Shown here: piece by piece, positions 1-7,598 of the stretch
Layout of the letters: every line of letters begins with the position of its first letter
How positions within the stretch are numbered: the first letter of the stretch is position 1
NCBI GenBank assembly: GCA_016193285.1
Contig: JACPSL010000019.1
Location: 1-39,527, forward strand
DNA: 39,527 bases
From: Candidatus Melainabacteria bacterium
Lineage (GTDB): Bacteria; Cyanobacteriota; Vampirovibrionia; 2-02-FULL-35-15
Reading direction: 5' to 3'
Program-made: the position numbers and the translations under genes
Notes under the pieces: model-generated
Seen by the model: only the letters and a program-made list of their open reading frames with translations
Told to the model about the DNA's origin: nothing
Database searches by the model: none

Positions 1-60
1 CTCATTCTTGTATAACTCTAAAAAATCATAATCGTTTAAATTGTGTTTTAATTTACTCAT
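1..60 (-). CDS. N-terminal fragment of an unidentified gene running off the left edge
   Basis: An ATG at 60 reads leftward out of the window for 20 codons without a stop (MSKLKHNLNDYDFLELYKNE). A strong ribosome-binding site, GGAGGTG, lies about five bases upstream at 66-72, which supports the start. Too little is present to name a family. The charged, tyrosine-rich start would suit a DNA-binding or transposase N-terminus, but that is a guess. It is the first gene left of an accessory patch with a C tract and a toxin-antitoxin remnant. Confidence 0.5.
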   Translation of the reverse strand, partial: MSKLKHNLNDYDFLELYKNE

Positions 61-119
61 AACTGCACCTCCAATCAAAGGCCAGCTATTTCTACCTATT
101 TGTTCCTATGTGTGTAAAC

Positions 120-176
120 TTATTTACTCAGCTTGGTATAAATTAAAACTATTAACATTGCAAAAATCTTTTTCAT
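120..176 (-). CDS. 18-codon micro-ORF with signal-like sequence
   Basis: ATG at 176 is preceded by TAAGGAG at a good distance and encodes MKKIFAMLIVLIYTKLSK before a TAA at 122-120. The peptide looks like the start of an exported or membrane protein: a Lys pair followed by a hydrophobic run. It could be a functional hydrophobic micropeptide, such as a type I toxin-like peptide, or the stump of a decayed secreted-protein gene. Nothing in the sequence decides between these. It lies between the left-edge gene and the C tract. Confidence 0.25.
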   Translation of the reverse strand: MKKIFAMLIVLIYTKLSK

Positions 177-219
177 ATCTTTTCTCCTTATCTTGAAGTA
201 AAACACTATTTTTGTTTTA

Positions 220-230
220 CCCCCCCCCCC
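220..230. repeat. C11 homopolymer tract
   Basis: Eleven consecutive C residues occur in an otherwise AT-rich intergenic region. On the minus strand this is a G tract about 44 bases upstream of the micro-ORF at 120-176. Such tracts are prone to slippage and to assembly error. No long ORF spans it, so classic coding phase variation is not supported here. A promoter-spacing role is possible but unproven. Confidence 0.9.
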
Positions 231-260
231 GAAAAATTGAAACAGGTTATTTGGTGGAGA

Positions 261-315
261 AATTAAAAAATTGAAAATTGAGAATTATTTTTATTTTAAA
301 TAGGGATAAGCCTGA
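261..315. repeat. 55-bp direct repeat, left copy (duplicate of wecB 3' end)
   Basis: This segment matches 808-862 at 53 of 55 positions by eye. The right copy contains the last codons and stop of wecB plus downstream sequence, so this left copy is a detached duplicate of that end. The two copies bracket the toxin-antitoxin-like pair at 336-793. The repeat itself includes a 7-bp word array (AAATTGA, GAATTAT type). Confidence 0.85.
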
Positions 316-335
316 AAGTGGTTAAGAGTAAATTT

Positions 336-536
336 TTAACTTGCTTGTTGCTTTTTTAGCTCTAAGAAAAATGTCTTTAAGTCTTTTGCAGGTTTTATCT
401 TTTTCATTTGTTTTTGGGCTTCTTCAGACTTTTTTCTATAATATTCTAAAAAGTCCTTATCAGATAGATGTTTTGTTTCTTCATACATCTTGTGACGTAT
501 GTCATGAATTTGTTTCATTGGCTCTGGTTCGCTCAT
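336..536 (-). CDS. putative small antitoxin-like partner of a PIN-domain gene
   Basis: This 66-residue, highly charged protein contains the motif KQIHDIRHKMYEETKHLSDK. I recall similar small proteins (EIH-IR-x-YEETK) beside PIN-domain genes in cyanobacteria and other prokaryotes, where they are assumed to be antitoxins; no search was run. The C-terminal half is lysine- and glutamate-rich and probably helical. Its start lies 5 bases after the stop of the PIN gene, so the two are co-transcribed in the order toxin then antitoxin, which is less usual for type II modules. The partner is truncated, so this may now be an orphan antitoxin. Codons run cleanly and it looks intact. Confidence 0.55.
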   Translation of the reverse strand: MSEPEPMKQIHDIRHKMYEETKHLSDKDFLEYYRKKSEEAQKQMKKIKPAKDLKTFFLELKKQQAS

Positions 537-541
537 AGCTT

Positions 542-793
542 TTACTCCTTTTTACCCACAAATTGTTGAGGTGAAACTATTTCTATTAATCCAAGTAAAT
601 TACTTTTCCTTGGTTCATGTGCATCTTCAATTTCTGCCATTACTGTATCAGAGACAATAACATCATGACTCTCTTTTATAATTAACTGTAAGAAGTCATC
701 TGTTAAAGTACTACCAGACCTATCAGTTTCAAGTGAAAAATTCCAGACAGAGGTATCAATATAAAGTTTTAATGTTTTTTTCATTCCAAACAA
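542..793 (-). pseudogene. C-terminally truncated PIN-domain (VapC-like) toxin
   Basis: This 83-residue product starts with KLYIDTSVWNF, the first acidic strand of PIN-domain ribonucleases, and has a second acidic site near residues 53-56 (AEIEDA). Full-length members of this DTSVWN-type group are usually about 140-160 residues and place the remaining catalytic aspartates in the second half (a D-A-x-H region). That half is absent: the ORF ends with VGKKE and the partner gene begins almost at once, so a deletion rather than a simple frameshift is likely. Without those residues nuclease activity is improbable. The likely start is ATG 793 or the internal Met at codon 4. It could be a dead toxin kept for the partner, or a shortened binding domain. 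Confidence 0.6.
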
Positions 794-807
794 TTATTTT
801 ACCAGTA

Positions 808-862
808 AATTAAAAAATTGAGAATTGAGAATTATTTTTATCTTAAATAGGGATAAGCCTGA
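808..862. repeat. 55-bp direct repeat, right copy (overlaps wecB 3' end)
   Basis: This is the right partner of 261-315, with two mismatches. Positions 843-862 are the final codons and stop of wecB; the rest is downstream sequence with 7-bp words of AAATTGA/GAATTGA type. The arrangement resembles an attachment-site or target duplication at a gene 3' end, with the toxin-antitoxin remnant between the copies. Confidence 0.85.
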
Positions 863-1985
863 TTAAAATCCTTGCTATCCTTTTAGCAGCATTACCATCT
901 CCATATGGATTTTTTACTTTTACCATTTTGTTATATGCTTTTTTGTCTGTTAGTAATTTTGAAACTTCTTTAAATATTTTTTCTGGATTAATACCAACTA
1001 ATTTTGCAGAGCCTGCTTTTATCCCTTCAGGACGTTCCGTTGTTGTACGAAGCACTAGTACTGGCTTTCTAAAGGTTGGTGCTTCTTCTTGTACTCCGCC
1101 TGAATCAGTTAAAATCAAATAACAATTTTTCATAGCATACACAAATGGTACATAATCAAGTGGTTCAGTTAAAAATGCTCTTTTATGTTTTCTTAAAATA
1201 GGACTTATTACGTTTCTAACTTTTGGATTCTTATGAAGAGGTAAAAGCACTGCAATATCAGGAAATTTATTTAAAATCTTTATTAATGTTTTTGTAATTT
1301 CCTTGTGTGCTTTACCAAAATTTTCACGGCGGTGCATCGTTACCAAAATCACACGATGTTTTTTAAAATTGATTTTGTCTGTAGAGACGCATGGCCATGC
1401 GTCTCTACAGTAATTTTTTATTGTATACAACAATGCATCAATAATCGTATTTCCTGTCTTAAAAACATTATTTTTTATATTTTCTTTTTTTAAATTTAAA
1501 ACTGCTTTATCTGTAGGTGCAAAATGAATTGTTGCAAGATGAGATACCATTCTTCTTGCCATTTCTTCTGGATATGGATTATAAATATTGTTTGTTCTAA
1601 GCCCTGCTTCAACATGTGCAATTGGAATTTTTAAATAAAACGCAGCTAAACTTGCAGCCATAACACTTGTTGTATCTCCTTCTACCATTACTAAATCAGG
1701 TTTTATTTTTTCAAAGACTTTATATGTACTCTCAATCACCCTTGCTGTAAGGTTTGGCAAGGATTGATTCTTTTCCATAAGATGTAAATTATAATCTTCT
1801 TTAATCCCAAGCCACTTAAGCATTTGATCAGTCATTTCTTTGTGCTGACCAGTGTTTATTAAAATTGGTTTTAATTTTTTAGATTTTTTTAATTCTAGAT
1901 AAACAGGGGCTAATTTTATTACCTCTGGACGTGTGCCTATAACGATGGCTATCTTCTTCATTGTTAGAAGGGCTTGGCTTGTCAA
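843..1985 (-). CDS. wecB: UDP-N-acetylglucosamine 2-epimerase (non-hydrolysing)
   Basis: This cytoplasmic enzyme interconverts UDP-GlcNAc and UDP-ManNAc for surface polysaccharide. Family motifs run in order: IGTRPEVIKLAP near the N-terminus, VEGDTTSVMA, HVEAGLRT, PEEMARR, MHRRENFG and LTDSGGVQEEAP near the C-terminus. Length is 380 residues, close to normal. The start is uncertain. A TTG at 1985 follows AGGAG at the lpxD end and adds MTSQALLT through a palindrome, while the family-like start is the ATG at 1961 (MKKIAIVIG), which lacks a visible ribosome-binding site. Residues about 192-203 (CRDAWPCVST) are encoded by a 32-bp palindrome and have no counterpart in the family, yet the frame stays open. 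It is last in the bamA-skp-lpxD-wecB operon. Confidence 0.93.
   Translation of the reverse strand: MTSQALLTMKKIAIVIGTRPEVIKLAPVYLELKKSKKLKPILINTGQHKEMTDQMLKWLGIKEDYNLHLMEKNQSLPNLTARVIESTYKVFEKIKPDLVMVEGDTTSVMAASLAAFYLKIPIAHVEAGLRTNNIYNPYPEEMARRMVSHLATIHFAPTDKAVLNLKKENIKNNVFKTGNTIIDALLYTIKNYCRDAWPCVSTDKINFKKHRVILVTMHRRENFGKAHKEITKTLIKILNKFPDIAVLLPLHKNPKVRNVISPILRKHKRAFLTEPLDYVPFVYAMKNCYLILTDSGGVQEEAPTFRKPVLVLRTTTERPEGIKAGSAKLVGINPEKIFKEVSKLLTDKKAYNKMVKVKNPYGDGNAAKRIARILIRLIPI
1379..1410. repeat. 32-bp perfect palindrome inside wecB (GTAGAGACGC family)
   Basis: The arms are CTGTAGAGACGCATGG and its exact reverse complement, 16 bp each with no spacer. A near-identical copy is at 3067-3094 and a half copy at 19197-19206. 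The insertion lies in frame within wecB and encodes an extra surface-loop-like peptide. Similar GTAGAGACG... palindromes are, from memory, common in filamentous cyanobacteria. Confidence 0.9.
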
Positions 1986-1993
1986 GCCCCTAC
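1968..1993. repeat. Palindromic element at the lpxD/wecB junction (GTAGGGGCTTG type)
   Basis: Read on the minus strand, GTAGGGGCTTG, a 6-base loop and CAAGCCC form a hairpin with a 7-bp core stem. It contains the lpxD stop codon and the TTG start codon of wecB, and separates the apparent ribosome-binding site from the family-like wecB ATG. It shares the terminal GTAG(A/G)G signature with the other palindromes here. Confidence 0.65.
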
Positions 1994-3048
1994 ACTCCTA
2001 TGCGTAATTTTTCTTCTAGTGATTTTAACCGTGCTTCAAGATTTTCAAATTTTCTTGGCAATCGTTTCATTTCTTTTTCATTCTTAAAATATTCTTTATA
2101 TGGTACTGCTGGCATTCCAATATAAATACTATTTGATGGAATATCACCATGAACTGCACTTCTTGCTACAAAAATCACATCACTTCCAATATTTATATTG
2201 TCTGCAAAACCAGTCTGCCCGCCAACTATAATCCTGTCGCCAGTCTGGACACTGCCAGCAAAACCAACCTGACCTACAATTAAACAATCTTTTCCGATTT
2301 TACAATTGTGAGCAATTTGTACTAGGTTATCTATTTTTGTACCTGCACCAATTATTGTAGATCCAATTGTCCCAGCATCAACACAACTATTTGCTCCAAT
2401 TTCAACATCATCCTCAATAATTACATTTCCAATTGATGAGATTTTATGTTGTATTTGACGACCTAGATTAAAATTAAAATTACCTTTTTTTGCTTTTTCT
2501 AAATTACTTTCTTCTTCTGTAACATAACTATAACCATCAGATCCAATTACAACACCTGGATGTAAAATTACATTATTTCCAATCTGTGAATTGTCTAAGA
2601 TAGTACAGTTTGGGTAAATTATAGTATTCTCGCCAACTATACAATTTGCTCCAATGTAAACATTTGCACCAATGCATGCAGTTTTAGAAATCTTGGAAGA
2701 TAAGTCAACAATTGCTTTTTCATGAATACCTGCTTTTGGAAAAGATTTTAGCTTACTAAAAAGATTAAGTAATTTTTTTAAAACTAATCTTGGTCTTTTT
2801 ACCCATATTTTTGGTAATTTAGTTTCAGAAAATTTTTCTTTTAAATCACAAGAAACTACTAAAGCTTTTGCTTTTAATTCTTGAATATTCTTTAAATACT
2901 TTTCTTCAAAAATAAGAAGTAGATCGTCACTGGTAGAACTGTCAGGAGATGTTGCTAAACTGTCTATAACTAGATCTTTTCTACCATCTAATTCACCATC
3001 TATAAAAGCTCTAATTTCATCTAATGTTTTTGGAACTACCTTAGGCAT
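1990..3048 (-). CDS. lpxD: UDP-3-O-(3-hydroxyacyl)glucosamine N-acyltransferase LpxD
   Basis: LpxD adds the second acyl chain in lipid A synthesis, in the cytoplasm. The first ~100 residues fit the uridine-binding N-domain. From about residue 105 there is a left-handed beta-helix of hexapeptide repeats (IGANVYIGANCIVGE, VIIEDDVEIGANSC). The catalytic His lies in LVQIAHNCKIG, and the C-terminus is helical (LEARLKSLEEKLR) as in LpxD trimers. Length 352 matches the family; an insertion near residues 180-200 (EEESNLEKAKKG) is typical of many LpxD proteins. It sits between skp-like and wecB genes, and the palindrome at 3067-3094 lies just upstream of its ATG. No clear ribosome-binding site is seen. 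It implies a lipopolysaccharide outer membrane. Confidence 0.95.
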   Translation of the reverse strand: MPKVVPKTLDEIRAFIDGELDGRKDLVIDSLATSPDSSTSDDLLLIFEEKYLKNIQELKAKALVVSCDLKEKFSETKLPKIWVKRPRLVLKKLLNLFSKLKSFPKAGIHEKAIVDLSSKISKTACIGANVYIGANCIVGENTIIYPNCTILDNSQIGNNVILHPGVVIGSDGYSYVTEEESNLEKAKKGNFNFNLGRQIQHKISSIGNVIIEDDVEIGANSCVDAGTIGSTIIGAGTKIDNLVQIAHNCKIGKDCLIVGQVGFAGSVQTGDRIIVGGQTGFADNINIGSDVIFVARSAVHGDIPSNSIYIGMPAVPYKEYFKNEKEMKRLPRKFENLEARLKSLEEKLRIGV

Positions 3049-3066
3049 GTTAATTTATGTTTTTTT

Positions 3067-3094
3067 GTAGAGACGTATGGCCATGCGTCTCTAC
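3067..3094. repeat. 28-bp palindrome between skp-like gene and lpxD (GTAGAGACGC family)
   Basis: The ends GTAGAGACG and CGTCTCTAC flank a TATGGCCATG centre; one position breaks perfect symmetry. It overlaps the skp-like stop codon (TAG at 3093-3091). A T run follows on the plus strand, which has no gene there, so a terminator role for the minus-strand operon is not supported. Confidence 0.88.
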
Positions 3095-3603
3095 TTTTTT
3101 AATTGATTTATGTTTGCTGGATCTCCATTAGCAAGTGGTGCTTTTTTCTTTAATTGAAGAGATACAGAATCAGTAATATCAGTTCCACCAACAAGGACAG
3201 CTCTCTTATCAAGAATAACATCAAGCCCTTTTTCTCCTGCAATTTTTTTAATTGCTTGTAAAATATCATTCTCAATCTGAGTTGATAACGTTTCAATCAT
3301 CTTTTTTGTTTCTTGAGCTTTTAAATCTATTTTTGCTTGAAGTTCTTTTTTCTTAGTTAATTTTTCAGAATCTGATTTTTTCTGTTTTTCAAATTCACTA
3401 TAAATTTTTTCAGTCTCACTAATGGTATCTTTTAATTCATCTTGAGCATCTGCAATTTTTTTAGTAGCATCTTGTGCACTAGGAAACTCATCAAAAAGCC
3501 TTTCCCCATCTACAACACCAATTTTTGAACTGCTTTGAGCTAAACCATAACTAGGCCAAGAAATAAAAGTAATCAGCACTAATAAACTCAATATTCTATT
3601 CAT
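3091..3603 (-). CDS. skp: Skp/OmpH-family periplasmic chaperone
   Basis: The 170-residue protein has a signal peptide (MNRILSLLVLITFISW...LAQ, cut near residue 22) followed by KIGVVDGERLFDEFPSA, the N-terminal strand of the OmpH/Skp family. A long lysine/glutamate-rich coiled coil (about residues 45-115) gives the tentacle arms, and the C-terminal strand region (KGLDVILDKRAVLVGGTDITD) closes the body domain. Skp-type proteins hold unfolded outer-membrane proteins in the periplasm, which fits its place between bamA and lpxD. It has a good ribosome-binding site (AGGAG upstream of ATG 3603). The stop codon is supplied by the palindrome, so the original 3' end may have been changed. Confidence 0.88.
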   Translation of the reverse strand: MNRILSLLVLITFISWPSYGLAQSSSKIGVVDGERLFDEFPSAQDATKKIADAQDELKDTISETEKIYSEFEKQKKSDSEKLTKKKELQAKIDLKAQETKKMIETLSTQIENDILQAIKKIAGEKGLDVILDKRAVLVGGTDITDSVSLQLKKKAPLANGDPANINQLKK

Positions 3604-3651
3604 TTTTATATCTCCTAAATAAAAGTATCTCTTTAATAATACCTGATAACC

Positions 3652-5712
3652 TCAGAATCTTTCACCTAATCCAAAATTAAACCTTCCAAATATATTTTTA
3701 CTATGCCATAAAGTTCTCATAAATGGTATACCATAATCAATTCTAATTGATCCAAGCATTGGAACATTTGCTCTAAGTCCAATACCTGTTGACAATGCAG
3801 TATCTAATCTGTTAAACAATCTGTTTATCCTGCTATTACCTCCTACATAACCTAAATCAGTAAAGAAAACAAGTTTTAAATTTTGACCAAGTGGTGTATT
3901 TTGAAAACCCGGTATAGTATCTAACAAAGGTGTTCTAATTTCAGCACTTGCAAGTAAGCTCCTTGAACCAATCCCTAAATCTGAAAAAGATCTGTAACCT
4001 CTAACTCCATAATAACCACCAGCTTTAAATTGATTGTACATTGGGATATCACCTAACAATCTCGAGGAGCCTTGTAAATTAAATGCAAGTGTTGTTTTTT
4101 GTCCTACTGGAATATATCGTCTTAAATCAACTCCAAGCTTTGTAAAACTACCATTTCCAATACCAATTGCTTGACCAAAATTAATTTTATTGTAAGAACC
4201 TTTTTTAGGATCTAATAAGTTGTCCCGGCTGTCAAATGCAAGTGTTGGACTAAAACTAAGATATCTTCCATCTTGTAATTGTTCTTCCCTGATTTTTTTT
4301 GCAAGCTCACCTGCTTGTGCTTTTTGTACTGATAATTCATGCTCAGAGATTGATTGCCCAGGTTTAAAAATATTTTTCTCAGTAATCCCACCTAAAAGCT
4401 TTCCATCATCAACATTTACTAGCTGATCTGTTAAAAAGTCAGTTGCTTGTGAACCATATTCTTTTAAGTCAACACTTTCTCCACTTAAATCAAAACCACC
4501 CAGCAAGTTCATACCAAGCGGTCTTGTTAAAGAAACTCCTAAACCAATATTTTTTTCCTGAGCCAAGTCAACCAAGTAACTATTAAATGTATAACCATGA
4601 GTAAAAAAGCTAACAGAATTATTTGTACCTAAAAAGTTAGGATCCAAATACCTTGCTTCAACTTGAGCTGTTTTTCTGTCTGCTAAGAATCTTTGATTAA
4701 TAATTGTGTTAGCTAAAATCCCTGTGCCAAACTGAGTATTAAGAGAAACACTTTTTCCTTCTCCAAAAAGATTATTATTACTAAATCCAAAGTTAGCAAA
4801 TACCCCATTTAAAGTATTTACCCCGCCACCAAAACCAAATGAAGTATTTCTTTTTTCTTCAACTTCAATACTTAAATCATATTTTCCTGGATTTTCTTTT
4901 GATGAAGTAAGTGTTCTGCGTACATCGTTAAATAATCCTGTGCCTTGAAGAGCTCTAAAGTCTTGAACTAATAAAATCTCATTGTAAGTTTCACCCCCTC
5001 TTAAGTTAGGAGTAAATCTCTTTATGTATTTTTCTTTTGTTTTTAAATTCCCTTTAATAACAACTTTATCTATGATTCCTTCGTTTAGGTTTATTGTTAA
5101 AGTACCGTCTGGATCAAGAGAAATATCACTAACTCTTGCTAAAACAAAACCACGTTCTCTGTATTTTCTTTCAATTAAATCTAATGCTTCTGATATCTTA
5201 GTTAAACTTTCTGGTAAACCAATTAAATCCTGAAAAGTTACTAAGAGTTCTTCAGAAGAAATTATTTTATTGCCAACAATTTGTACTCTTGAAATTGGAT
5301 TATTTTCTTCAATTCTAATTTTTAATAACACACCATCTTTTTCTTGCTCAGGATTTGCTTGAATACTGTCCCTGACAAAATAACCTAATCTGTCAATGGA
5401 CTCCAGATCATTTAAAACCTTATCTTTGTTAAATTCTGTGCCAACTTTAGAATCAATGGTATCTAATATTTGCTTTTCTGAAATTAATCTATTTCCTTGA
5501 ATTAAAACCTGCTTTATCAGGGCAGCCTGGTCTAAGTTTGCTTTTTCATTTTTACCACGTTCATCACTTTGTTTTAATTTATTAAATAAAGAACCAATAT
5601 TTGAAAACCCTGACTGGGCATATGCTGGAATAAATAGCTGAAAAAGAAAGCTATTAATTAATAAACAACTTAGAACTCCAGACAACCATTGATTTTTTTT
5701 TGTAATATTCAT
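3652..5712 (-). CDS. bamA: Outer-membrane protein assembly factor BamA/Omp85
   Basis: This is the central barrel that folds and inserts outer-membrane proteins. The ATG at 5712 gives a clean signal peptide (MNITKKNQWLSG...AYAQSG), so I prefer it to the TTG at 5748. About three POTRA domains follow (roughly residues 65-300), as in cyanobacterial Omp85. A 16-strand-type barrel then carries the GVRGYR motif of the family's loop 6, and a C-terminal aromatic end (GLGERF) acts as an assembly signal. Length is about 686 residues. It is first in the bamA-skp-lpxD-wecB operon, with an extended -10 promoter candidate just upstream. No strong ribosome-binding site precedes either start. Confidence 0.93.
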   Translation of the reverse strand: MNITKKNQWLSGVLSCLLINSFLFQLFIPAYAQSGFSNIGSLFNKLKQSDERGKNEKANLDQAALIKQVLIQGNRLISEKQILDTIDSKVGTEFNKDKVLNDLESIDRLGYFVRDSIQANPEQEKDGVLLKIRIEENNPISRVQIVGNKIISSEELLVTFQDLIGLPESLTKISEALDLIERKYRERGFVLARVSDISLDPDGTLTINLNEGIIDKVVIKGNLKTKEKYIKRFTPNLRGGETYNEILLVQDFRALQGTGLFNDVRRTLTSSKENPGKYDLSIEVEEKRNTSFGFGGGVNTLNGVFANFGFSNNNLFGEGKSVSLNTQFGTGILANTIINQRFLADRKTAQVEARYLDPNFLGTNNSVSFFTHGYTFNSYLVDLAQEKNIGLGVSLTRPLGMNLLGGFDLSGESVDLKEYGSQATDFLTDQLVNVDDGKLLGGITEKNIFKPGQSISEHELSVQKAQAGELAKKIREEQLQDGRYLSFSPTLAFDSRDNLLDPKKGSYNKINFGQAIGIGNGSFTKLGVDLRRYIPVGQKTTLAFNLQGSSRLLGDIPMYNQFKAGGYYGVRGYRSFSDLGIGSRSLLASAEIRTPLLDTIPGFQNTPLGQNLKLVFFTDLGYVGGNSRINRLFNRLDTALSTGIGLRANVPMLGSIRIDYGIPFMRTLWHSKNIFGRFNFGLGERF

Positions 5713-5755
5713 TAAGACAGGATTTGGTGAATCTTTCTTTTTTATCAAACGCAGT

Positions 5756-5764
5756 ATTTTAGCA
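5756..5764 (-). promoter_or_regulatory. Extended -10 promoter candidate for bamA operon
   Basis: On the minus strand the sequence TGCTAAAAT gives a TGn extended -10 with TAAAAT at 5761-5756. Initiation would fall near 5749, leaving a leader of about 36 bases to the ATG at 5712. A similar GCTAAAATA occurs before the TPR gene at 38210-38217. No well-placed -35 is obvious. Confidence 0.35.
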
Positions 5765-5959
5765 TATTATTATGACGCAACATGAGCTATTGAGAGCCCA
5801 GTTAGTGTTTTAATAACAATATACTTCCAAACCAATATGGATAAACCTTTTAAAATAGGCTTTTATTCCTATATTTTGACTATTGTATATAGGAAATTAA
5901 GAAATATTTTGATTTCTCATATTACTAGTCTAGGAAAAAACTATTACTGGCATCTTTTC

Positions 5960-5997
5960 AAGCTTTAACTTTCCAGGTAAAATATTAAAGCTTTTTA
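5960..5997 (+). promoter_or_regulatory. Leader hairpin with T-run upstream of tuf
   Basis: AAGCTTTAA (5960-5968) pairs with TTAAAGCTT (5985-5993), followed by a short T run, ending about 43 bases before the tuf start. A second stem, TTCCTATAT/ATATAGGAA (5866-5874/5887-5895), lies further up. Together they suggest a structured tuf leader, possibly attenuation or RNA stabilisation. The stems are AT-rich and the roles are inferred. The rest of 5749-6040 holds no ORF I would call. Confidence 0.35.
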
Positions 5998-6040
5998 CAA
6001 GTAAAGCATAAGTAAAAACAATTTAAAGGAGTCAAGCAAA

Positions 6041-7255
6041 ATGTCAAGGCAAAAGTTTGAAAGAACAAAACCTAATGTAAATATTGGAACCATTGGTCAT
6101 GTAGATCACGGGAAAACAACCTTAACAGCAGCAATTACAATGGCACTAGCTGCTACTGGTCAAGCACAACCAAAAAAATATGATGAGATTGATTCAGCAC
6201 CAGAAGAAAAAGCAAGAGGAATTACAATTAACACAGCACATGTTGAATATGAAACAAAAGCACGTCACTATGCACACGTAGATTGTCCTGGTCATGCTGA
6301 CTATATAAAAAACATGATAACTGGTGCAGCACAAATGGATGGAGCAATATTAGTTATCTCAACTGCAGATGGTCCCATGCCACAAACAAGAGAACACATA
6401 CTGCTTGCTCGTCAAGTAGGAGTACCTCATATTGTTGTGTTTTTAAACAAAATAGATATGGTTGATGATAAAGAATTAATTGACTTAGTTGAAGTTGAAA
6501 CAAGAGAGCTTTTAACTAAGTATGGATTTAAAGGTAGTGAAATTCCGTTTGTAAAAGGCTCAGCCTTAAATGCAATGGAAGCACTTGTAAAAAATCCAAC
6601 TATCAAAAGAGGTGAAAATAAAGATGTTGATTGTGTTCATGAACTCATGGATGTTATTGATAAAAGCATCCCAACTCCTGTAAGAGAGACTGATAAACCA
6701 TTCTTAATGGCAGTAGAAGATGTATTTTCTATTACTGGTCGTGGAACAGTTGCTACTGGTCGTGTTGAAAGAGGTAAGTTAAAAGCACAAGAAGAAGTTG
6801 AAATAGTAGGAATAAAAGAAACTACAAAAACCATAGCAACTGGACTTGAAATGTTTAGAAAAACATTAGATGAAATTCAAGCAGGAGATAATGCTGGTGT
6901 ACTTTTACGAGGGATTGAAAAAGATGGTGTAGAACGTGGTCAAGTTCTTGCAAAACCAGGTTCAATTAAGCCTCACACTAAGTTTAATGCTGAGGTTTAT
7001 GTTCTTACAAAAGAAGAAGGCGGAAGACATACGCCATTTTTCCCAGGTTACAGGCCACAATTTTATGTAAGGACTACAGACGTTACTGGCTCAGTTAAAC
7101 TCCCAGCTGGTGTTGAAATGGTAATGCCAGGTGACAACATTGCAATGGAAGTAGAACTTATTCAACCAGTTGCAATTGAAGAAGGAATGAGATTTGCAAT
7201 CCGCGAAGGTGGTAGAACAGTAGGTGCAGGAGTAGTAAGTAAAATCCTTGCCTAA
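6041..7255 (+). CDS. tuf: Translation elongation factor Tu
   Basis: EF-Tu is a GTPase that delivers aminoacyl-tRNA to the ribosome. G1 is GHVDHGKT (residues 19-26), switch II is DCPGH, and the guanine-specificity motif is NKID. Domains 2 and 3 are complete, ending [19 protein letters not shown]. The 404-residue length includes an insertion near residues 185-198 ([14 protein letters not shown]) of the kind seen in cyanobacterial and chloroplast EF-Tu. A strong AAAGGAG site precedes the ATG. rpsJ follows after 10 bases, which is the cyanobacterial arrangement. No fusA or rpsG lies upstream; the neighbour is divergent bamA. Confidence 0.99.
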   Translation: MSRQKFERTKPNVNIGTIGHVDHGKTTLTAAITMALAATGQAQPKKYDEIDSAPEEKARGITINTAHVEYETKARHYAHVDCPGHADYIKNMITGAAQMDGAILVISTADGPMPQTREHILLARQVGVPHIVVFLNKIDMVDDKELIDLVEVETRELLTKYGFKGSEIPFVKGSALNAMEALVKNPTIKRGENKDVDCVHELMDVIDKSIPTPVRETDKPFLMAVEDVFSITGRGTVATGRVERGKLKAQEEVEIVGIKETTKTIATGLEMFRKTLDEIQAGDNAGVLLRGIEKDGVERGQVLAKPGSIKPHTKFNAEVYVLTKEEGGRHTPFFPGYRPQFYVRTTDVTGSVKLPAGVEMVMPGDNIAMEVELIQPVAIEEGMRFAIREGGRTVGAGVVSKILA

Positions 7256-7265
7256 TAACTTGTAA

Positions 7266-7598
7266 ATGACAAAAAAAACACTAGAACAACCATTAAAAAA
7301 TCGTATTCGTATCCGCTTAAAGGGATATGATCATAGAGCTCTTGATGCTTCTTGTGATCAAATTGTAGATTCAGCTGTTAGGACAGGAGCTGCAATAACT
7401 GGCCCAATTTATTTGCCAACTGACAGGCACATTTATTGTGTAAATAGATCTCCGCACGTAGATAAAAAATCAAGAGAGCATTTTGAAATAAGAATTCATA
7501 AGAGGCTTATAGACATTGAAAACCCTACAAATGAAACTACAGATGCTCTGACAAGATTAGATTTACCTGCAGGGGTAGATATTGAGTTAAAACTATGA
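7266..7598 (+). CDS. rpsJ: Small ribosomal subunit protein S10
   Basis: This 30S head protein has recognisable stretches [13 protein letters not shown] near the N-terminus, the loop [10 protein letters not shown], and the conserved [13 protein letters not shown] late in the chain. Length 110 is slightly longer than the usual 100-105 because of a short N-terminal extension. It lies between tuf and rplC; its stop overlaps the rplC start (ATGA), indicating coupling. No obvious ribosome-binding site lies before the ATG, so translation may depend on read-in from tuf. Confidence 0.98.
   Translation: MTKKTLEQPLKNRIRIRLKGYDHRALDASCDQIVDSAVRTGAAITGPIYLPTDRHIYCVNRSPHVDKKSREHFEIRIHKRLIDIENPTNETTDALTRLDLPAGVDIELKL

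Noticed and set aside
1305-1493. 62-codon plus-strand ORF over the palindrome in wecB
   Set aside because: It is antisense to a clear WecB coding region and is open only because the palindrome reads similarly on both strands.
3067-3094. Reading the palindromes as intrinsic terminators
   Set aside because: Two copies lie inside coding sequence, and here the T run is on the strand without a gene; repeat behaviour explains them better.
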